Positions 1 through 10,601 of a stretch of 64,000 bases of DNA are shown here, piece by piece. The notes below the pieces were generated by a model that did no database searches, was not told the origin of the DNA, and saw only the letters and a program-made list of their open reading frames with translations. The position numbers and the translations under genes are program-made. Source of the DNA: Cocleimonas flava (GTDB lineage: Bacteria; Pseudomonadota; Gammaproteobacteria; Thiotrichales; Thiotrichaceae); assembly GCF_004339015.1 (NCBI RefSeq), contig NZ_SMFQ01000002.1, forward strand, positions 1,278,713 to 1,342,712, in the 5' to 3' direction. Each line of letters opens with the position of its first letter. The stretch's first letter is position 1.

Positions 1-688
1 CATCGGGTGTGAAAGAACGAATTTGGGTGACGCCCTCATAAGGGTTTAATACAAAATCCAGTGGTTTTATGCCTTTTTGCCAGACACTATTGCCTGCAAG
101 GCTAAACATTGACGGCTCGGTAGGGTTGCTATTAGCTGAGGCAAGCATGTCTATCATTCTTCCGCCCCAGCCTGGTGGATGTACGCTGTTTTTGGCTGTG
201 GTTCCAGTTTCCCAGAATTCTTGTTGGTGACTGTGCGAGAATAAATCTGGTGGTAATTGAACAGATTTATTCTTGAAAGTTTGTCTTGAGGTTGGCTCAA
301 TGATTGCGCCTATATTTGTTGCGACCGCTAATTTGTCATCATTATATAGCTGTTGTAAATCAGGCAGAGAAGAGTGAAATGCTTGTTCTCCACCTTTTAA
401 TGCGTGTAACGAATTTCGTGATAATGCCATGCCTGTTCTGGCTGCCTGATACTTTTGATAAGCACTTTGCTCGTAGGGAATCATGGTATTAAAAGCATCA
501 TTTCCTCCTAACAGGAAAACACATACGAGTGATTTGTGGTCGTCGAAATGACTGTAATCGCTATCAGCGGCAATCGCTGCATTCATCAGCTGTAGTTTGC
601 CTTGTGTGGCTAGCAAGGATGAGGAGCCAACGCCTACGGACAGTTTCTTTAAGAAGCTACGACGTGATTGTGAATGTTTTTTAATCAT
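1..688 (-). CDS. DUF1501 domain protein, Tat-exported, C-terminus beyond the window
   Basis: About 229 residues of the N-terminal part are visible; the rest runs off the left edge. The protein starts MIKKHSQSRRSFLKK, a twin-arginine signal with the SRRSFLK motif, followed by a hydrophobic stretch. The mature part begins with VCVFLLGGNDAFNTMIPY, typical of the DUF1501 family of secreted sulfatase-like proteins. The ATG has an AAGGA ribosome site about eight bases upstream. It lies 46 bases after the DUF1800 gene on the same strand, the usual pairing of these families, so the two are probably co-transcribed and work together outside the cytoplasm. The biochemical role of the pair is unknown. 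Confidence 0.85.
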   Translation of the reverse strand, partial: MIKKHSQSRRSFLKKLSVGVGSSSLLATQGKLQLMNAAIAADSDYSHFDDHKSLVCVFLLGGNDAFNTMIPYEQSAYQKYQAARTGMALSRNSLHALKGGEQAFHSSLPDLQQLYNDDKLAVATNIGAIIEPTSRQTFKNKSVQLPPDLFSHSHQQEFWETGTTAKNSVHPPGWGGRMIDMLASANSNPTEPSMFSLAGNSVWQKGIKPLDFVLNPYEGVTQIRSFTPD

Positions 689-734
689 AATTTTGTCCTT
701 TATTCCTTCTGGTTCGAAGGTTACTTCTTTGCGT

Positions 735-2546
735 TTATTTTTGGATTAAGTATTCAGGTGAACTGATGATGAGCAATATTGCCTCTCTGGCTTTTTGTAG
801 CTGTCCCTCTCTTCCCTCCTGATAGATGTCCGGGGCATTTAGGTGATCAGTGAGGATATCTCGCAGCGATGTGGTCATGTCTTTATCGAGTAATACCAGG
901 TTGAGATAATCCAGTAAATTTTCAGTATCTGCGGCTAAGTCAGTGACATCCGATAGGTTTAATTTTGAATACCCTTCCAGTTCAGGAGTGATCGGTTTAC
1001 TGTCGCTGAATTCTTCTATTATCTGGTGAAAAAGATTGGTACCGGCAACCATGGTGTTCTCGTTGATAATCTGGAATTCAGGCGCACTCAAGCCATTATC
1101 GTTTAGCAATCCGCTTGGTGAGTAGTTAGGTTTGTAAAAATTAAAAACGGATCTGGCTTGCAACGGACCTTGCCCTGTCTTTTGAGCAAACCAGTCTAGC
1201 GAGCTATAAAAATTGTAATTTCTGTAGCTACCTTGCCCACAGCGCTTGTCTGGTTCCCAGTAATGTCCCACTTTAAGCGATGTTTGCATATTGAAAACAC
1301 GCCAGAGATGACTCATACGTAACATGGGCTCACGAAGCTTGCCGAAGCTATCTGGCTTATTTGTTGCCAGTGCTTCGTCATCCAGTAATATGGCGCTTAC
1401 TACCGCTTTAAGATCGCCTTTAACGCCATTGCCGTTATCATTGAATTTTTCCGCCACCCGCTCGACATACTGTGGGCTAGGGTTGCTGGTAACTAAACGT
1501 TTAATCAGTTGTTTACTAATGAAGGGGGCGATGTTCTGGTGTTGAAAAATATTATCGAGCGCAAAGTCTAAATCTTGTCTCGCCGATTGATTGGCGCTAC
1601 TTTGTGCTCCATTTAATAGCGTTTTTGCAGAGGTGTCGTGGTATTCCTCAACGGCTACCAATGGCACAGTGTGATCTCCATGACCAAAGTATTCATGCCA
1701 TTCCAAGTTTGAATAATTCCAGCCAGTAAATACTTTTGCGAATTCTTCGATGGTTTTCTGATTATAGGTTGGGATTGTTGCGCCATTTGCATCTAACTTT
1801 TCGCTACCATCCAGATTTAATTCGTGAACTCCAATGGTAAATAACTGTAAAAGTTCTCTCGCATAATTCTCATCTGGACGAATCGTACCTTCTGCGTTTG
1901 CTTTCTGATTGCGGGACATACTTAAAAAATCACCCATGGCTGGATGCAAGGTGACATCAGTAAGTAAATTACGATAATTGCCAAAGGCGTGCTTTACCAG
2001 AACGTCATAATAACTGGTTACTGCATATTGAAAATCACTGAGACCTAAACCCTGTGAGTCTGAAATAACTAAAATTTCGCTTAATGCGAGTGCAACGCGT
2101 TGGCGTAATTGGTCTTCAGCGCTTGTAGCGGTTTCCCACCAAACTTGATGGCGTGCGTAAACTGCTTCCCATGTGTCGACTAATAGTTTTCCATCATCAT
2201 CCTTATCAGCACACATTTGTTTAGCGAGTTGCTTAACGTAAGGGAAGTGGTAGGTTGGTGATGTTAAAAATTGCTGGTTTAGCCATGCATCATAGGTTTC
2301 TTTAGCAAGCAATTGATTGATGCTTTCCTTCGTTGGCCCGTAGGTTGAGCGCGCGAGAAATTTTGATGCATCACGTTGATTTTTAACTTGAATAGAACTC
2401 GTGGCGGTTGTTGTTGAGTCTGTAGATGGTGGTGTGGTTGTTATATCAGGAGTGTTTGACGTCGTTCCTGAGCCGCCTCCACCTCCGCAGGCAGATAGTA
2501 CAACGGTAGTTACAAATAGGGTGACTATTTTGCAATTAATGGACAT
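735..2546 (-). CDS. DUF1800 domain lipoprotein
   Basis: A 603-residue secreted protein. The N-terminus has a signal ending in the lipobox LSACGGGGG, so the Cys is predicted to carry lipid, followed by a Thr/Ser-rich linker to about residue 55. The rest matches the DUF1800 family: ARSTYGPTKESINQLL near the start, the block RPDENYARELLQLFTIG, then EFAKVFTGWNYS and LLNDNGLSAPEFQIINENT. It precedes the DUF1501 gene and is its standard operon partner. Function is not established. Family assignment is strong, molecular role unknown. Confidence 0.88.
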   Translation of the reverse strand: MSINCKIVTLFVTTVVLSACGGGGGSGTTSNTPDITTTPPSTDSTTTATSSIQVKNQRDASKFLARSTYGPTKESINQLLAKETYDAWLNQQFLTSPTYHFPYVKQLAKQMCADKDDDGKLLVDTWEAVYARHQVWWETATSAEDQLRQRVALALSEILVISDSQGLGLSDFQYAVTSYYDVLVKHAFGNYRNLLTDVTLHPAMGDFLSMSRNQKANAEGTIRPDENYARELLQLFTIGVHELNLDGSEKLDANGATIPTYNQKTIEEFAKVFTGWNYSNLEWHEYFGHGDHTVPLVAVEEYHDTSAKTLLNGAQSSANQSARQDLDFALDNIFQHQNIAPFISKQLIKRLVTSNPSPQYVERVAEKFNDNGNGVKGDLKAVVSAILLDDEALATNKPDSFGKLREPMLRMSHLWRVFNMQTSLKVGHYWEPDKRCGQGSYRNYNFYSSLDWFAQKTGQGPLQARSVFNFYKPNYSPSGLLNDNGLSAPEFQIINENTMVAGTNLFHQIIEEFSDSKPITPELEGYSKLNLSDVTDLAADTENLLDYLNLVLLDKDMTTSLRDILTDHLNAPDIYQEGREGQLQKAREAILLIISSPEYLIQK

Positions 2547-2715
2547 GATACTATCCTTTTTGTCTTATTTTCTAGCGGTGTTAAGACGTAGCTTCTTAGG
2601 TACTTTTTTATATTTACTTAAGGCGATTACGTTAATCAAAGCACATCGTTAGATGGCTAATATGACAACTGACCGCTTAATTTATGCTTAACGTAATTTT
2701 TAAAATCTTTACCTT

Positions 2716-3192
2716 ATGACAAATATTCTTAAAGAAGTTTCAAATAAATTGCATGCTAATCATCTTGTAATGGCTACTGCAGAGTCATGCACAGGTGGTT
2801 GGGTTGCCAAGCAAATAACTGATTTAGAGGGTAGTTCTGCTATTTTTGATCGTGGTTTTGTGACTTATAGCAATGAAGCAAAACAGGATATGTTGGGCGT
2901 TTCAGCGGAGACCATCAATGAATTCGGCGCCGTTAGTGAAGAAGTTGCATTAGAAATGGTTACTGGAGCTATCGAACATTCGAATGCAGATATTGCTGTA
3001 TCAATAAGCGGTATAGCAGGCCCTGCTGGTGGAACAAAGTTAAAGCCTGTCGGCACGGTTTGCTTTGGCTGGAAGAAAAAAGAAGGGGAAGCTCGTGCTG
3101 AAACAATACTTTTTAAAGGTGATAGGGACAGTGTGAGAAGTCAGGCTGTGGATTATGCTTTGAGTGGGATAATGAAGTTAATAGATAATTAA
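2716..3192 (+). CDS. pncC: Nicotinamide-nucleotide amidase, CinA C-terminal family
   Basis: 158 residues, the usual length of a stand-alone CinA C-terminal domain (PncC/YgaD). Family enzymes deamidate nicotinamide mononucleotide to nicotinate mononucleotide in pyridine-nucleotide salvage. Visible motifs are ATAESCTGGWVAKQITD near residue 20, with the catalytic Ser in the ESCTGG loop, FVTYSNEAKQDMLGV, and SISGIAGPAGGTKLKPVGTV near residue 95. It sits directly before recA, the conserved position in many Proteobacteria. The ATG start gives the canonical family N-terminus. Confidence 0.92.
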   Translation: MTNILKEVSNKLHANHLVMATAESCTGGWVAKQITDLEGSSAIFDRGFVTYSNEAKQDMLGVSAETINEFGAVSEEVALEMVTGAIEHSNADIAVSISGIAGPAGGTKLKPVGTVCFGWKKKEGEARAETILFKGDRDSVRSQAVDYALSGIMKLIDN

Positions 3193-3361
3193 ATGCAATT
3201 GTTTGCTTTATGTTCGCTTTTATGTTTAAAATAGAACAAACAACGAAATTGTATGATTTAAAAGTACACGTAAATAAGTACAAATGATCAACGAACAATA
3301 TAACTAAGTATTCATAGAACTTAGATATAACAAAATAAATAGATACCGGGAAACGATTAAA

Positions 3362-4405
3362 ATGGATGAGCAAAGAAAACAAGCACTAGCAGCCGCATTA
3401 GGACAAATCGAAAGACAGTTTGGTAAAGGGACTGTCATGCGTATGGGGGATTCTGCAGCAGCACGAAATATAGAAGTGATATCAACAGGTTCTCTAACAC
3501 TGGATATTGCTTTGGGTATAGGTGGTTTGCCTAAAGGCCGTGTTATAGAAATTTACGGTCCAGAATCATCTGGTAAAACAACAATGACATTACATGCTAT
3601 TGCAGAATGTCAGAAGAACGGCGGTACAGCAGCATTTATTGATGCGGAACACGCTCTTGATCCTGGTTATGCAGAAAAACTGGGTGTGAATATTGATGAT
3701 ATGTTGGTATCTCAACCAGACACGGGTGAACAAGCGCTTGAAGTAACAGATATGTTAGTTCGTTCTGGTGGTGTAGATCTAGTGGTTATCGACTCAGTAG
3801 CCGCACTAACACCTAAAGCAGAAATTGAAGGTGACATGGGTGATTCACACATGGGTCTTCAGGCGCGTTTAATGTCACAAGCGTTACGTAAGTTAACGGC
3901 CAATATCAAACGCTCAAACACTATGGTTATCTTTATCAACCAGATTCGTATGAAGATTGGCGTGATGTTTGGAAGCCCAGAAACGACAACGGGTGGTAAC
4001 GCACTTAAGTTTTATGCTTCTGTAAGATTAGATATCAGACGTATTGGTGCTGTTAAAAAAGGTGATGAAATCATCGGTAACAGTACGCGTGTAAAAGTGG
4101 TTAAAAATAAAATGGCACCTCCATTTAAACAGGCTGAATTTGAAATTAAATACGGCGAAGGTGTGTCACATGTTGGAGAGCTTTTGGACTTAGGTGTTCA
4201 AGAAGGGATCGTAAATAAAGCAGGTGCCTGGTATAGCTACAACAGTGAAAAAATCGGACAAGGTAAAGAAAATTCAGGGGTATATTTGAAAGAGCACCCT
4301 GAGATTGCTGAAGAAATAGAAAAACTACTTCGTGAGAAGCTATTGCCATCTAAAACAGCTGTAGCTGATGCAGAAGAAATTGATGATGCAAAAGAAGTAG
4401 ATTAA
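3362..4405 (+). CDS. recA: Recombinase RecA
   Basis: 347-residue RecA, the cytoplasmic strand-exchange protein and LexA co-protease. Walker [10 protein letters not shown] is near residue 67, the L1/L2 region includes [28 protein letters not shown], and the tail is acidic as usual. The 169-base upstream gap holds the promoter. No canonical CTG-N10-CAG SOS box was found there by eye, only a GTAC-N10-GTAC symmetric site. The gene is followed by a large GC-rich terminator and then recX. Confidence 0.98.
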   Translation: MDEQRKQALAAALGQIERQFGKGTVMRMGDSAAARNIEVISTGSLTLDIALGIGGLPKGRVIEIYGPESSGKTTMTLHAIAECQKNGGTAAFIDAEHALDPGYAEKLGVNIDDMLVSQPDTGEQALEVTDMLVRSGGVDLVVIDSVAALTPKAEIEGDMGDSHMGLQARLMSQALRKLTANIKRSNTMVIFINQIRMKIGVMFGSPETTTGGNALKFYASVRLDIRRIGAVKKGDEIIGNSTRVKVVKNKMAPPFKQAEFEIKYGEGVSHVGELLDLGVQEGIVNKAGAWYSYNSEKIGQGKENSGVYLKEHPEIAEEIEKLLREKLLPSKTAVADAEEIDDAKEVD

Positions 4406-4447
4406 GAGAGTAGATCTCAAAAGAGATTAATTCTTTTATATAAAACC

Positions 4448-4546
4448 AGTTCCCCTTGGTCAAAAAAGGGTGGGGTATCATCCCCCCATAATTTGTGTCA
4501 AACACACCCCCACCCTTTTGACCCCTTTTTTTGAAGAATGGGAACT
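4448..4546 (+). terminator. Nested hairpin terminator between recA and recX
   Basis: An outer pair of 7-base arms (AGTTCCC / GGGAACT) encloses long inner arms: GGTC, an A run and GGGTGGGG at 4458-4475 against CCCCACCCTTTTGACC at 4508-4523. A run of seven T follows the inner stem, so it should terminate recA transcripts. The inner right arm resembles a degenerate version of the dispersed G6 repeat seen across the window. Confidence 0.75.
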
Positions 4547-4649
4547 TAGTTACTAATAGATATTTATTAGTTATTAAAACAAAGCACGACAGATTAAATA
4601 TAAGAAATTAAAGATACAAAAATATAAAACAAGTTAGTTGGGGTCTACA

Positions 4650-5117
4650 GTGAGTAAATTAGCGTTTAGTAAAAAAGATAATTATACGCGTTGCATGAAT
4701 TCGGCGATCTATTCACTCGCTATGCGTGAACATTCAAGATTAGAATTATTTAATAAATTAAAAGTTAAAGACTTTGCAGAAGGCGTTGACCTTAATAAAC
4801 TTCTTGATGAGTTGATTGAAAATAATTATTTAAATGAAGAGCGTTTTGCAGAATGCTTCGTTAGATCAAGAGTAAATCGCGGGCAAGGCCGACTTAAAAT
4901 AACGAATGAATTACAACGAAAAGGTATTAGCCAATCTCTAATTCAACAAGCAATCGATAAAAATGAAATTGATTGGTATGAGGTAGCTACAGAGCAAATC
5001 GAAAAAAAATACGGAGAGACAACGCCAGTTGATTACAAGGAAAAAACAAAACGTATGCGTTTTTTGTCTAGTCGAGGTTTTGATACCTACATAATTAGAG
5101 ATTTAGTTGGCGCATAA
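4650..5117 (+). CDS. recX: Regulatory protein RecX
   Basis: 155 residues from the GTG chosen here (a TTG four codons upstream is also open). RecX binds RecA filaments and modulates recombinase activity. Position straight after recA, length and sequence fit: AIYSLAMREHSRLELFNKL at the N-terminus, LIENNYLNEERFAECFVRSRVNRGQGRLKITNEL in the middle, and FLSSRGFDTYIIRDLV at the end, the repeated three-helix RecX pattern. The GTG start is preferred because the protein then begins MSKLAFSKK with a G-rich stretch at ribosome-site distance. Confidence 0.92.
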   Translation: MSKLAFSKKDNYTRCMNSAIYSLAMREHSRLELFNKLKVKDFAEGVDLNKLLDELIENNYLNEERFAECFVRSRVNRGQGRLKITNELQRKGISQSLIQQAIDKNEIDWYEVATEQIEKKYGETTPVDYKEKTKRMRFLSSRGFDTYIIRDLVGA

Positions 5118-5259
5118 CAATAAAAAGTACGATTAATCTTAAAATTAAGGCTAAAAAGTATCCACTTTTATCAAGCTATATAAGAAAAAACTAACTCTAT
5201 CTTGAATCTACCTCAACATACATAGACAATAGCCACTTTATGCACTAGCAGAGTTAAGC

Positions 5260-7896
5260 ATGTCGGTAGATTCAAATAAAAAAATGAGTACAGCTGAAAT
5301 CAGAAGCAGCTTTCTGGATTTCTTCGCTGGAAAAGGTCATACGATTGTTCCATCAAGTTCTCTCATTCCCGGGAATGATAAGACATTATTATTTACCAAT
5401 GCTGGTATGGTGCAATTTAAAGATATCTTTTTAGGTGACGAGAAAAGCAATTTTTCAAGAGCAACCACTTCACAAAGATGTGTACGCGCAGGTGGTAAAC
5501 ATAACGATTTAGAGAACGTAGGTTATACCGCGAGACATCATACTTTTTTCGAGATGATGGGTAATTTTAGTTTTGGTGATTACTTTAAAGAAGATGCGAT
5601 TTTATTCGCATGGGAATATCTAACTGAAGTTCTGAAGCTGCCTAAAGAGAAACTCTGGGTCACGGTATACGCCGATGATGATGAAGCAGCGAGTATCTGG
5701 ATTGATAAACTAGGTTTTCCTGCAGATCGTTTGAGTCGAATTGGTGATAAGCCAGGCAAAAAGTACGAAAGTGATAATTTCTGGGCAATGGGAGATACCG
5801 GTCCCTGTGGCCCATGTAGTGAAATATTCTACGATCATGGTGAACATATCTGGGGTGGTCCTCCAGGTACACCTGAAGAAGATGGTGATCGATACATAGA
5901 AATCTGGAATCTGGTATTCATGCAATACAATCGCGCGAAAGATGGTGCGATGAGCAATCTTCCAAAGCCTTCAATAGATACGGGTATGGGTCTAGAAAGA
6001 CTCGCCGCCATACTTCAGGGTGGTCATAGCAATTATGATATAGACCTGTTTCAAAACCTCATTAAATTTATTGCGGATCTATCCAACACAAAAGATTTAG
6101 ACAATGCTTCGTTAAAAGTCATTGCAGACCACATTCGATCCTGTGCATTTTTGATCGTAGATGGAGTGATTCCATCGAATGAAGGCAGAGGTTATGTTTT
6201 AAGACGCATCATCAGAAGAGCTGCGCGTCATGGGCATAAACTGGGTTTAGAAAAAGAATTCTTTTATAAGATTGTCGCACCTCTTGTTAAAGAGATGGGT
6301 GAAGCCTATCCAGAACTAGTTAAAGCACAGGTAACAGTTGAAGAGATTCTGTTAAAAGAAGAGAAACGTTTTGCCGAAACGTTAGATCGTGGCATGAAGA
6401 TACTAAGCACTACAATTCAGGAATTAGAAGGCGATACGCTTCCTGGTAAAGTGGTATTCAAACTTTATGATACGTATGGATTCCCACTAGATTTAACGGC
6501 GGATATTGCACGCGAACATAATCTTGCGATTGATGAAGCAGGGTTTGATGCTGAAATGAAAATTCAGAAAGACACAGCGTCTTCAGCAGGAAAATTTGGC
6601 AGTGATTACACCAATAAACTGGATGTTTCTGGTGAAACCAGTTTCAGTGGTTATGAAAAAACCAATGACTCTAGTAAAGTCGAATCTATCTTTTCTGATG
6701 GTAAGAAGGTTACTTCGTTGAAAGAAGGCGAGACTGGCCAAATCATTCTAGGCAATACCCCATTTTATGCAGAATCAGGTGGTCCTGTAGGCGATACTGG
6801 AAAGCTGATTTCTGGCAGTAATGTTTTTGATGTGAAAGACACGCAAAAGCAAGGCGATGTTTATATTCATTACGGCATTGTATCTTCTGGTTCTTTTGGA
6901 ACGGGTGATGACGTCATGGCTGAAGTGGATAATGAGCGTCGACAGGCAATCGTCCTCAACCATTCTGGCACACATTTAATGCATAAGGCTTTAAGACAAG
7001 TCTTGGGCGAACATGTTGAACAAAAAGGTTCGTTGGTAACGCCAGAAAGATTGCGATTCGATTTCTCTCATGGCGAGCCCATGACTAAAGCAGAAATTGC
7101 TGAAGTAGAAAGAATAGTTAATCACGAAATCCGTTTGAATGCAGAAGCGAAAGCGGATGTGATGAGCATGGATGATGCTATTGAAAAAGGTGCTATGGCT
7201 TTATTCGGTGAAAAATACGGCGATGAAGTACGTGTCGTGAATATTGGTTACTCCACAGAACTTTGTGGTGGTGTACATGTAAAACGTGCCGGAGATATCG
7301 GTTTATTTAAAATCATTAGTGAAGGTGGCGTTGCTGCAGGCGTGCGACGTATTGAAGCGGTTACAGGTGAAGGTGCAATTAACTGGATTGAAGAGCGTTC
7401 TGATCAATTGGAGAACATTGCTTCATTAGTTAAAACATCCGCAGGTAATGCTAGCGATAAAGTCACTCAAATCCTTGAAAGATCTCGTGCGTTAGAAAAA
7501 GAGCTGGAGCAGTTAAAGACCAAGCTCGCGACTCAAGCAGGTTCTGACTTGGCATCTCAAGCAGTGGAAGTCGCTGGTATCAAGGTATTGGCTGCCAATC
7601 TGGATGGAGCTGATCCTAAATCACTACGCGATACGGTTGATCAACTTAAGAATAAATTGGGTAAAGCAGCAGTTATTGTTGCGGCCGTTGATGGTGATAA
7701 AGTCAGCTTGGTGGCAGGTGTTACTAAAGGTGAGACGGACAAAATAAAAGCAGGCGACTTGTTGAAACATGTTGCTAGTCAAATTGATGGCAAAGGTGGC
7801 GGAAGACCAGATATGGCGCAGGGTGGCGGTAACAACCCAAGTGCTTTACCAAAAGCCTTAGAGTCAGTTGTGAGTTGGGTAGAAGGACAAATTTAA
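5260..7896 (+). CDS. alaS: Alanine-tRNA ligase
   Basis: 878-residue alanyl-tRNA synthetase. The catalytic domain opens with [31 protein letters not shown], and [13 protein letters not shown] class II motifs follow. The editing domain has the metal-binding [13 protein letters not shown] (about residue 568) and CGGVHV. The C-terminal domain has the glycine-rich [14 protein letters not shown]. The ATG at 5284 (MSTAEIR) matches the family start better than the one given and could be the true start. It overlaps lysC by one base (TAATG), so the two are translationally coupled, the Pseudomonas-like arrangement recA-recX-alaS-lysC-csrA. Confidence 0.98.
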   Translation: MSVDSNKKMSTAEIRSSFLDFFAGKGHTIVPSSSLIPGNDKTLLFTNAGMVQFKDIFLGDEKSNFSRATTSQRCVRAGGKHNDLENVGYTARHHTFFEMMGNFSFGDYFKEDAILFAWEYLTEVLKLPKEKLWVTVYADDDEAASIWIDKLGFPADRLSRIGDKPGKKYESDNFWAMGDTGPCGPCSEIFYDHGEHIWGGPPGTPEEDGDRYIEIWNLVFMQYNRAKDGAMSNLPKPSIDTGMGLERLAAILQGGHSNYDIDLFQNLIKFIADLSNTKDLDNASLKVIADHIRSCAFLIVDGVIPSNEGRGYVLRRIIRRAARHGHKLGLEKEFFYKIVAPLVKEMGEAYPELVKAQVTVEEILLKEEKRFAETLDRGMKILSTTIQELEGDTLPGKVVFKLYDTYGFPLDLTADIAREHNLAIDEAGFDAEMKIQKDTASSAGKFGSDYTNKLDVSGETSFSGYEKTNDSSKVESIFSDGKKVTSLKEGETGQIILGNTPFYAESGGPVGDTGKLISGSNVFDVKDTQKQGDVYIHYGIVSSGSFGTGDDVMAEVDNERRQAIVLNHSGTHLMHKALRQVLGEHVEQKGSLVTPERLRFDFSHGEPMTKAEIAEVERIVNHEIRLNAEAKADVMSMDDAIEKGAMALFGEKYGDEVRVVNIGYSTELCGGVHVKRAGDIGLFKIISEGGVAAGVRRIEAVTGEGAINWIEERSDQLENIASLVKTSAGNASDKVTQILERSRALEKELEQLKTKLATQAGSDLASQAVEVAGIKVLAANLDGADPKSLRDTVDQLKNKLGKAAVIVAAVDGDKVSLVAGVTKGETDKIKAGDLLKHVASQIDGKGGGRPDMAQGGGNNPSALPKALESVVSWVEGQI

Positions 7897-9137
7897 TGGA
7901 AGCTAAAAAGAATAGGTTAGTTGTACAAAAGTACGGCGGAACCTCTGTAGGTACGGTAGAGCGTATTCAAGAAGTAGCGAATCGTGTGATTCGTTATCGT
8001 AATCGTGGTGACTCAGTTGTGGTAGTTTTATCTGCGATGTCAGGCGAAACGAATAAACTCGTTGGTTTGATCAACGAGATTAACCCTAATGGTTCTGCGC
8101 GTGAAAAAGACGTTGTGCTATCCACAGGTGAGCAAGTCACCATCGGTTTACTCAGCCTTGCGCTAGAAGCAAAAGGGTGTGAAGCGCGTTCTTATACCGG
8201 TACCCAAGCACGAGTTATTACTGATAACGCCTATAGTAAAGCTCGTATTAGTGAAATAGATGGCTCTAAAATCAAAGAAGATTTAAACCTGGGAAAAGTA
8301 GTCGTTGTGGCTGGTTTTCAGGGAGTCGATGCCGAAGGAAATATCACAACCTTAGGTCGTGGTGGATCAGATACTACGGCTGTTGCATTAGCAGTAGCTC
8401 TAGATGCCGACGAATGCCAAATTTACACAGACGTGGATGGTGTATATACAACGGATCCGCGCATGGTTCCTGAGGCTACGCACATTCCAAAACTTGCACT
8501 GGAAGAAATGCTGGAAATGGCAAGTCAGGGCTCTAAAGTACTACAGATTAGAGCGGTAGAATTTGCTTATAAATACAATATGCCGATCAGAGTATTATCA
8601 AGCTTTGATGATGGTGATGATGGAAAGAGTACGCTGGTAACGCGTGAGGAAGATATAATGGAAGAAGTATTAGTTCGCGGTGTCGCGTTTAACAGAGATG
8701 AAGCTCAGCTGACAATTACAGGCGTACCAGATCAGCCCGGTGTTGCGCATAAAATTCTAGGCCCAATATCGGATGCGAATATCGAAGTTGATATGATCGT
8801 GCAAAATATTGGAACAGATGGTGCAACCGATTTTACCTTTACCGTGCATCGCAATGAGTTGGAGCAAGCGAAGAATATTTTGGCTGAAACGGGTAAATCA
8901 CTCGGTGCGAAGAACTGGTCTAGCGATGATAAAATAGCAAAAATTTCGATTATTGGTGGTGGCATGAGATCGCATGCGGGTGTTGCTACACAAATGTTTG
9001 AAGCGTTAGCTAAAGAAAATATTAATATTCAATTGATTTCAACATCTGAAATTAAAGTGTCAGTAGTTATTGATGAGAAGTATTTAGAATTAGCCGTTAG
9101 AAGCCTACATGAGGCATTTGATCTACACGAAGCATAA
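7896..9137 (+). CDS. lysC: Aspartate kinase
   Basis: 413 residues. Phosphorylates aspartate, the first step to lysine, threonine, methionine and diaminopimelate. N-terminal kinase motif VQKYGGTSVGTVERI, then TLGRGGSDTTAVALA and YTDVDGVYTTDPR. Two C-terminal ACT domains (ITGVPDQPGVAHKILGPI and ISIIGGGMRSHAGVATQMFEAL) bind the feedback inhibitor. The start is the ATG that overlaps the alaS stop by one base, with GAAGGA as ribosome site inside the end of alaS; an upstream in-frame start is less likely. A very strong hairpin ends the operon. Confidence 0.96.
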   Translation: MEAKKNRLVVQKYGGTSVGTVERIQEVANRVIRYRNRGDSVVVVLSAMSGETNKLVGLINEINPNGSAREKDVVLSTGEQVTIGLLSLALEAKGCEARSYTGTQARVITDNAYSKARISEIDGSKIKEDLNLGKVVVVAGFQGVDAEGNITTLGRGGSDTTAVALAVALDADECQIYTDVDGVYTTDPRMVPEATHIPKLALEEMLEMASQGSKVLQIRAVEFAYKYNMPIRVLSSFDDGDDGKSTLVTREEDIMEEVLVRGVAFNRDEAQLTITGVPDQPGVAHKILGPISDANIEVDMIVQNIGTDGATDFTFTVHRNELEQAKNILAETGKSLGAKNWSSDDKIAKISIIGGGMRSHAGVATQMFEALAKENINIQLISTSEIKVSVVIDEKYLELAVRSLHEAFDLHEA

Positions 9138-9168
9138 TAAGCTGTAGGAAGAACGCTAAGTCTATAAA

Positions 9169-9233
9169 AAATACACCCCCCTACTTATAGGCACTTTTTC
9201 TAAAAAAGTGCCTATAAGTAGGGGGGTGTATTT
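9169..9233. terminator. Perfect 31-bp hairpin built from two inverted copies of the G6 repeat
   Basis: Arms 9169-9199 and 9203-9233 are exact reverse complements with a three-base loop. Each arm contains one exact AAGTAGGGGGGTG core (minus strand at 9174-9186, plus strand at 9216-9228). The stem starts with A and ends with T runs, so it can act as a terminator for alaS-lysC. It is the only head-to-head pair of the repeat in the window. The following 317 bases up to csrA hold no gene; they are AT-rich leader and promoter sequence. Confidence 0.9.
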
Positions 9234-9550
9234 GGTTTTAAACCAATGAAATACGTGATGTTTTATTTAACTATTCTTAAAAAGTTAAGTCTGTGTTCAG
9301 GAGCATCATGCCATTATTGCACCGTATATCGGAAAAAGTGGTCAAAAATAATAATAAAAACTACAAGTTAACTAACAAATAAAAACAATCTTGTATAAAA
9401 GACTTATTTTGACTTTATTGTGTAAACTAAAAGAATGTTGAACACGTTAGATAAAGAAAAAGTTTGCTAAAGATCCACACGAAAAAGAAATCGAATACAA
9501 ATATAGCCTCGGGAAAGTGGCTAATAATTATAATAACGGAGAGTCATTAA

Positions 9551-9751
9551 ATGTTAATTTTAACCAGACGCATCGGTGAAACACTGATGATCGGTGATGA
9601 TGTAAGCATCACGGTGATAGGTGTGAAAGGCAATCAAGTACGCATAGGTATAGATGCACCGAAAGAAGTAGCAGTGCATCGTGAAGAAATTTTCAAGCGT
9701 ATTAAAAGTGATGAATTAAGATTAGTAGAGCCAGAAAAAAGCGCCAGTTAA
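9551..9751 (+). CDS. csrA: Carbon storage regulator CsrA
   Basis: 66-residue RNA-binding global regulator. [37 protein letters not shown] is almost the textbook N-terminus, and [15 protein letters not shown] contains the RNA-contact region. It represses or activates translation by binding GGA motifs. The start has AACGGAGAG about ten bases upstream, which could also be an autoregulatory GGA site. Unlike many relatives, no tRNA-Ser gene follows; rpiA comes next on the other strand. Confidence 0.97.
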   Translation: MLILTRRIGETLMIGDDVSITVIGVKGNQVRIGIDAPKEVAVHREEIFKRIKSDELRLVEPEKSAS

Positions 9752-9819
9752 TTTTCTGCACTCACTCTGCATTAATCTTTAACCATTTCCTTTCAAAAAG
9801 TAGTTATTAAACGTGATAG

Positions 9820-10476
9820 TTAATCTATAACTTTCACGCCTTCTGTTGCGCCCAAAATAAGTACATCTGCCGGACGTCTGGCAAAAAGCCCAACCGTGAC
9901 AACACCTGGTAGTCTATTAAACTCGTCCTCCATTTTTACCGGCTCAAATATTTCCAGACCATGCACATCAAGAATGATGTTGCCATTATCAGTAGTAAAA
10001 CCCTCACGTAGCTGAGGTTGCCCGCCCATTTTCACAATTTCACGAGCAATATAGCTCCTCGCCATTGGAATCACTTCAACAGGTAACGGAAATTTACCCA
10101 TAACATCGACCAGCTTGCTGTCATCTGCAATACAGATAAACTTTTCGCTAGCGCCTGCTACGATTTTTTCACGTGTTAATGCGCCGCCACCGCCTTTGAT
10201 TAAGTTTAGATGTTTATCAGACTCATCTGCGCCATCGACATACAGAGATAACTGTCCTGCATCATTAAGATCCATAACAGGAATACCATGGCTTTTCAGC
10301 CTTTCTTCACTGGCGATAGAGCTGGCGACGGTTCCATCTATTTTGCCCTTCATGGACGACAGTAAATCGATGAAATGATTTGCGGTCGATCCTGTTCCTA
10401 TACCTACAACCATTCCTGATTCAACATATTCGAGTGCAGCTTGGGCTGCAGCTTTTTTCATTTCATCTTGTGTCAT
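9820..10476 (-). CDS. rpiA: Ribose-5-phosphate isomerase A
   Basis: 218 residues, normal length. Interconverts ribose-5-phosphate and ribulose-5-phosphate in the pentose phosphate pathway. Motifs [15 protein letters not shown] (about residue 24), [29 protein letters not shown] with the catalytic region, and [16 protein letters not shown]. It is divergent from ilvA with a short shared promoter region. The RpiA-IlvA neighbourhood is common in Gammaproteobacteria. Confidence 0.96.
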   Translation of the reverse strand: MTQDEMKKAAAQAALEYVESGMVVGIGTGSTANHFIDLLSSMKGKIDGTVASSIASEERLKSHGIPVMDLNDAGQLSLYVDGADESDKHLNLIKGGGGALTREKIVAGASEKFICIADDSKLVDVMGKFPLPVEVIPMARSYIAREIVKMGGQPQLREGFTTDNGNIILDVHGLEIFEPVKMEDEFNRLPGVVTVGLFARRPADVLILGATEGVKVID

Positions 10477-10601
10477 AAGTTAGTCTCGTAAAAATCGTTA
10501 CTTAAAGGATCTGTAGATAATACCTAAAGTAAGGATGCCAAGAAACACTTATACCGCTTTATCACTTGCACCTTTTAACTTCAGCTCGTAAAGTCCGCAC
10601 C

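Noticed and set aside
9138..9550. Lysine riboswitch or tRNA-Ser around lysC and csrA
   Set aside because: lysC is coupled to alaS with no leader, and no tRNA fold was found after csrA.
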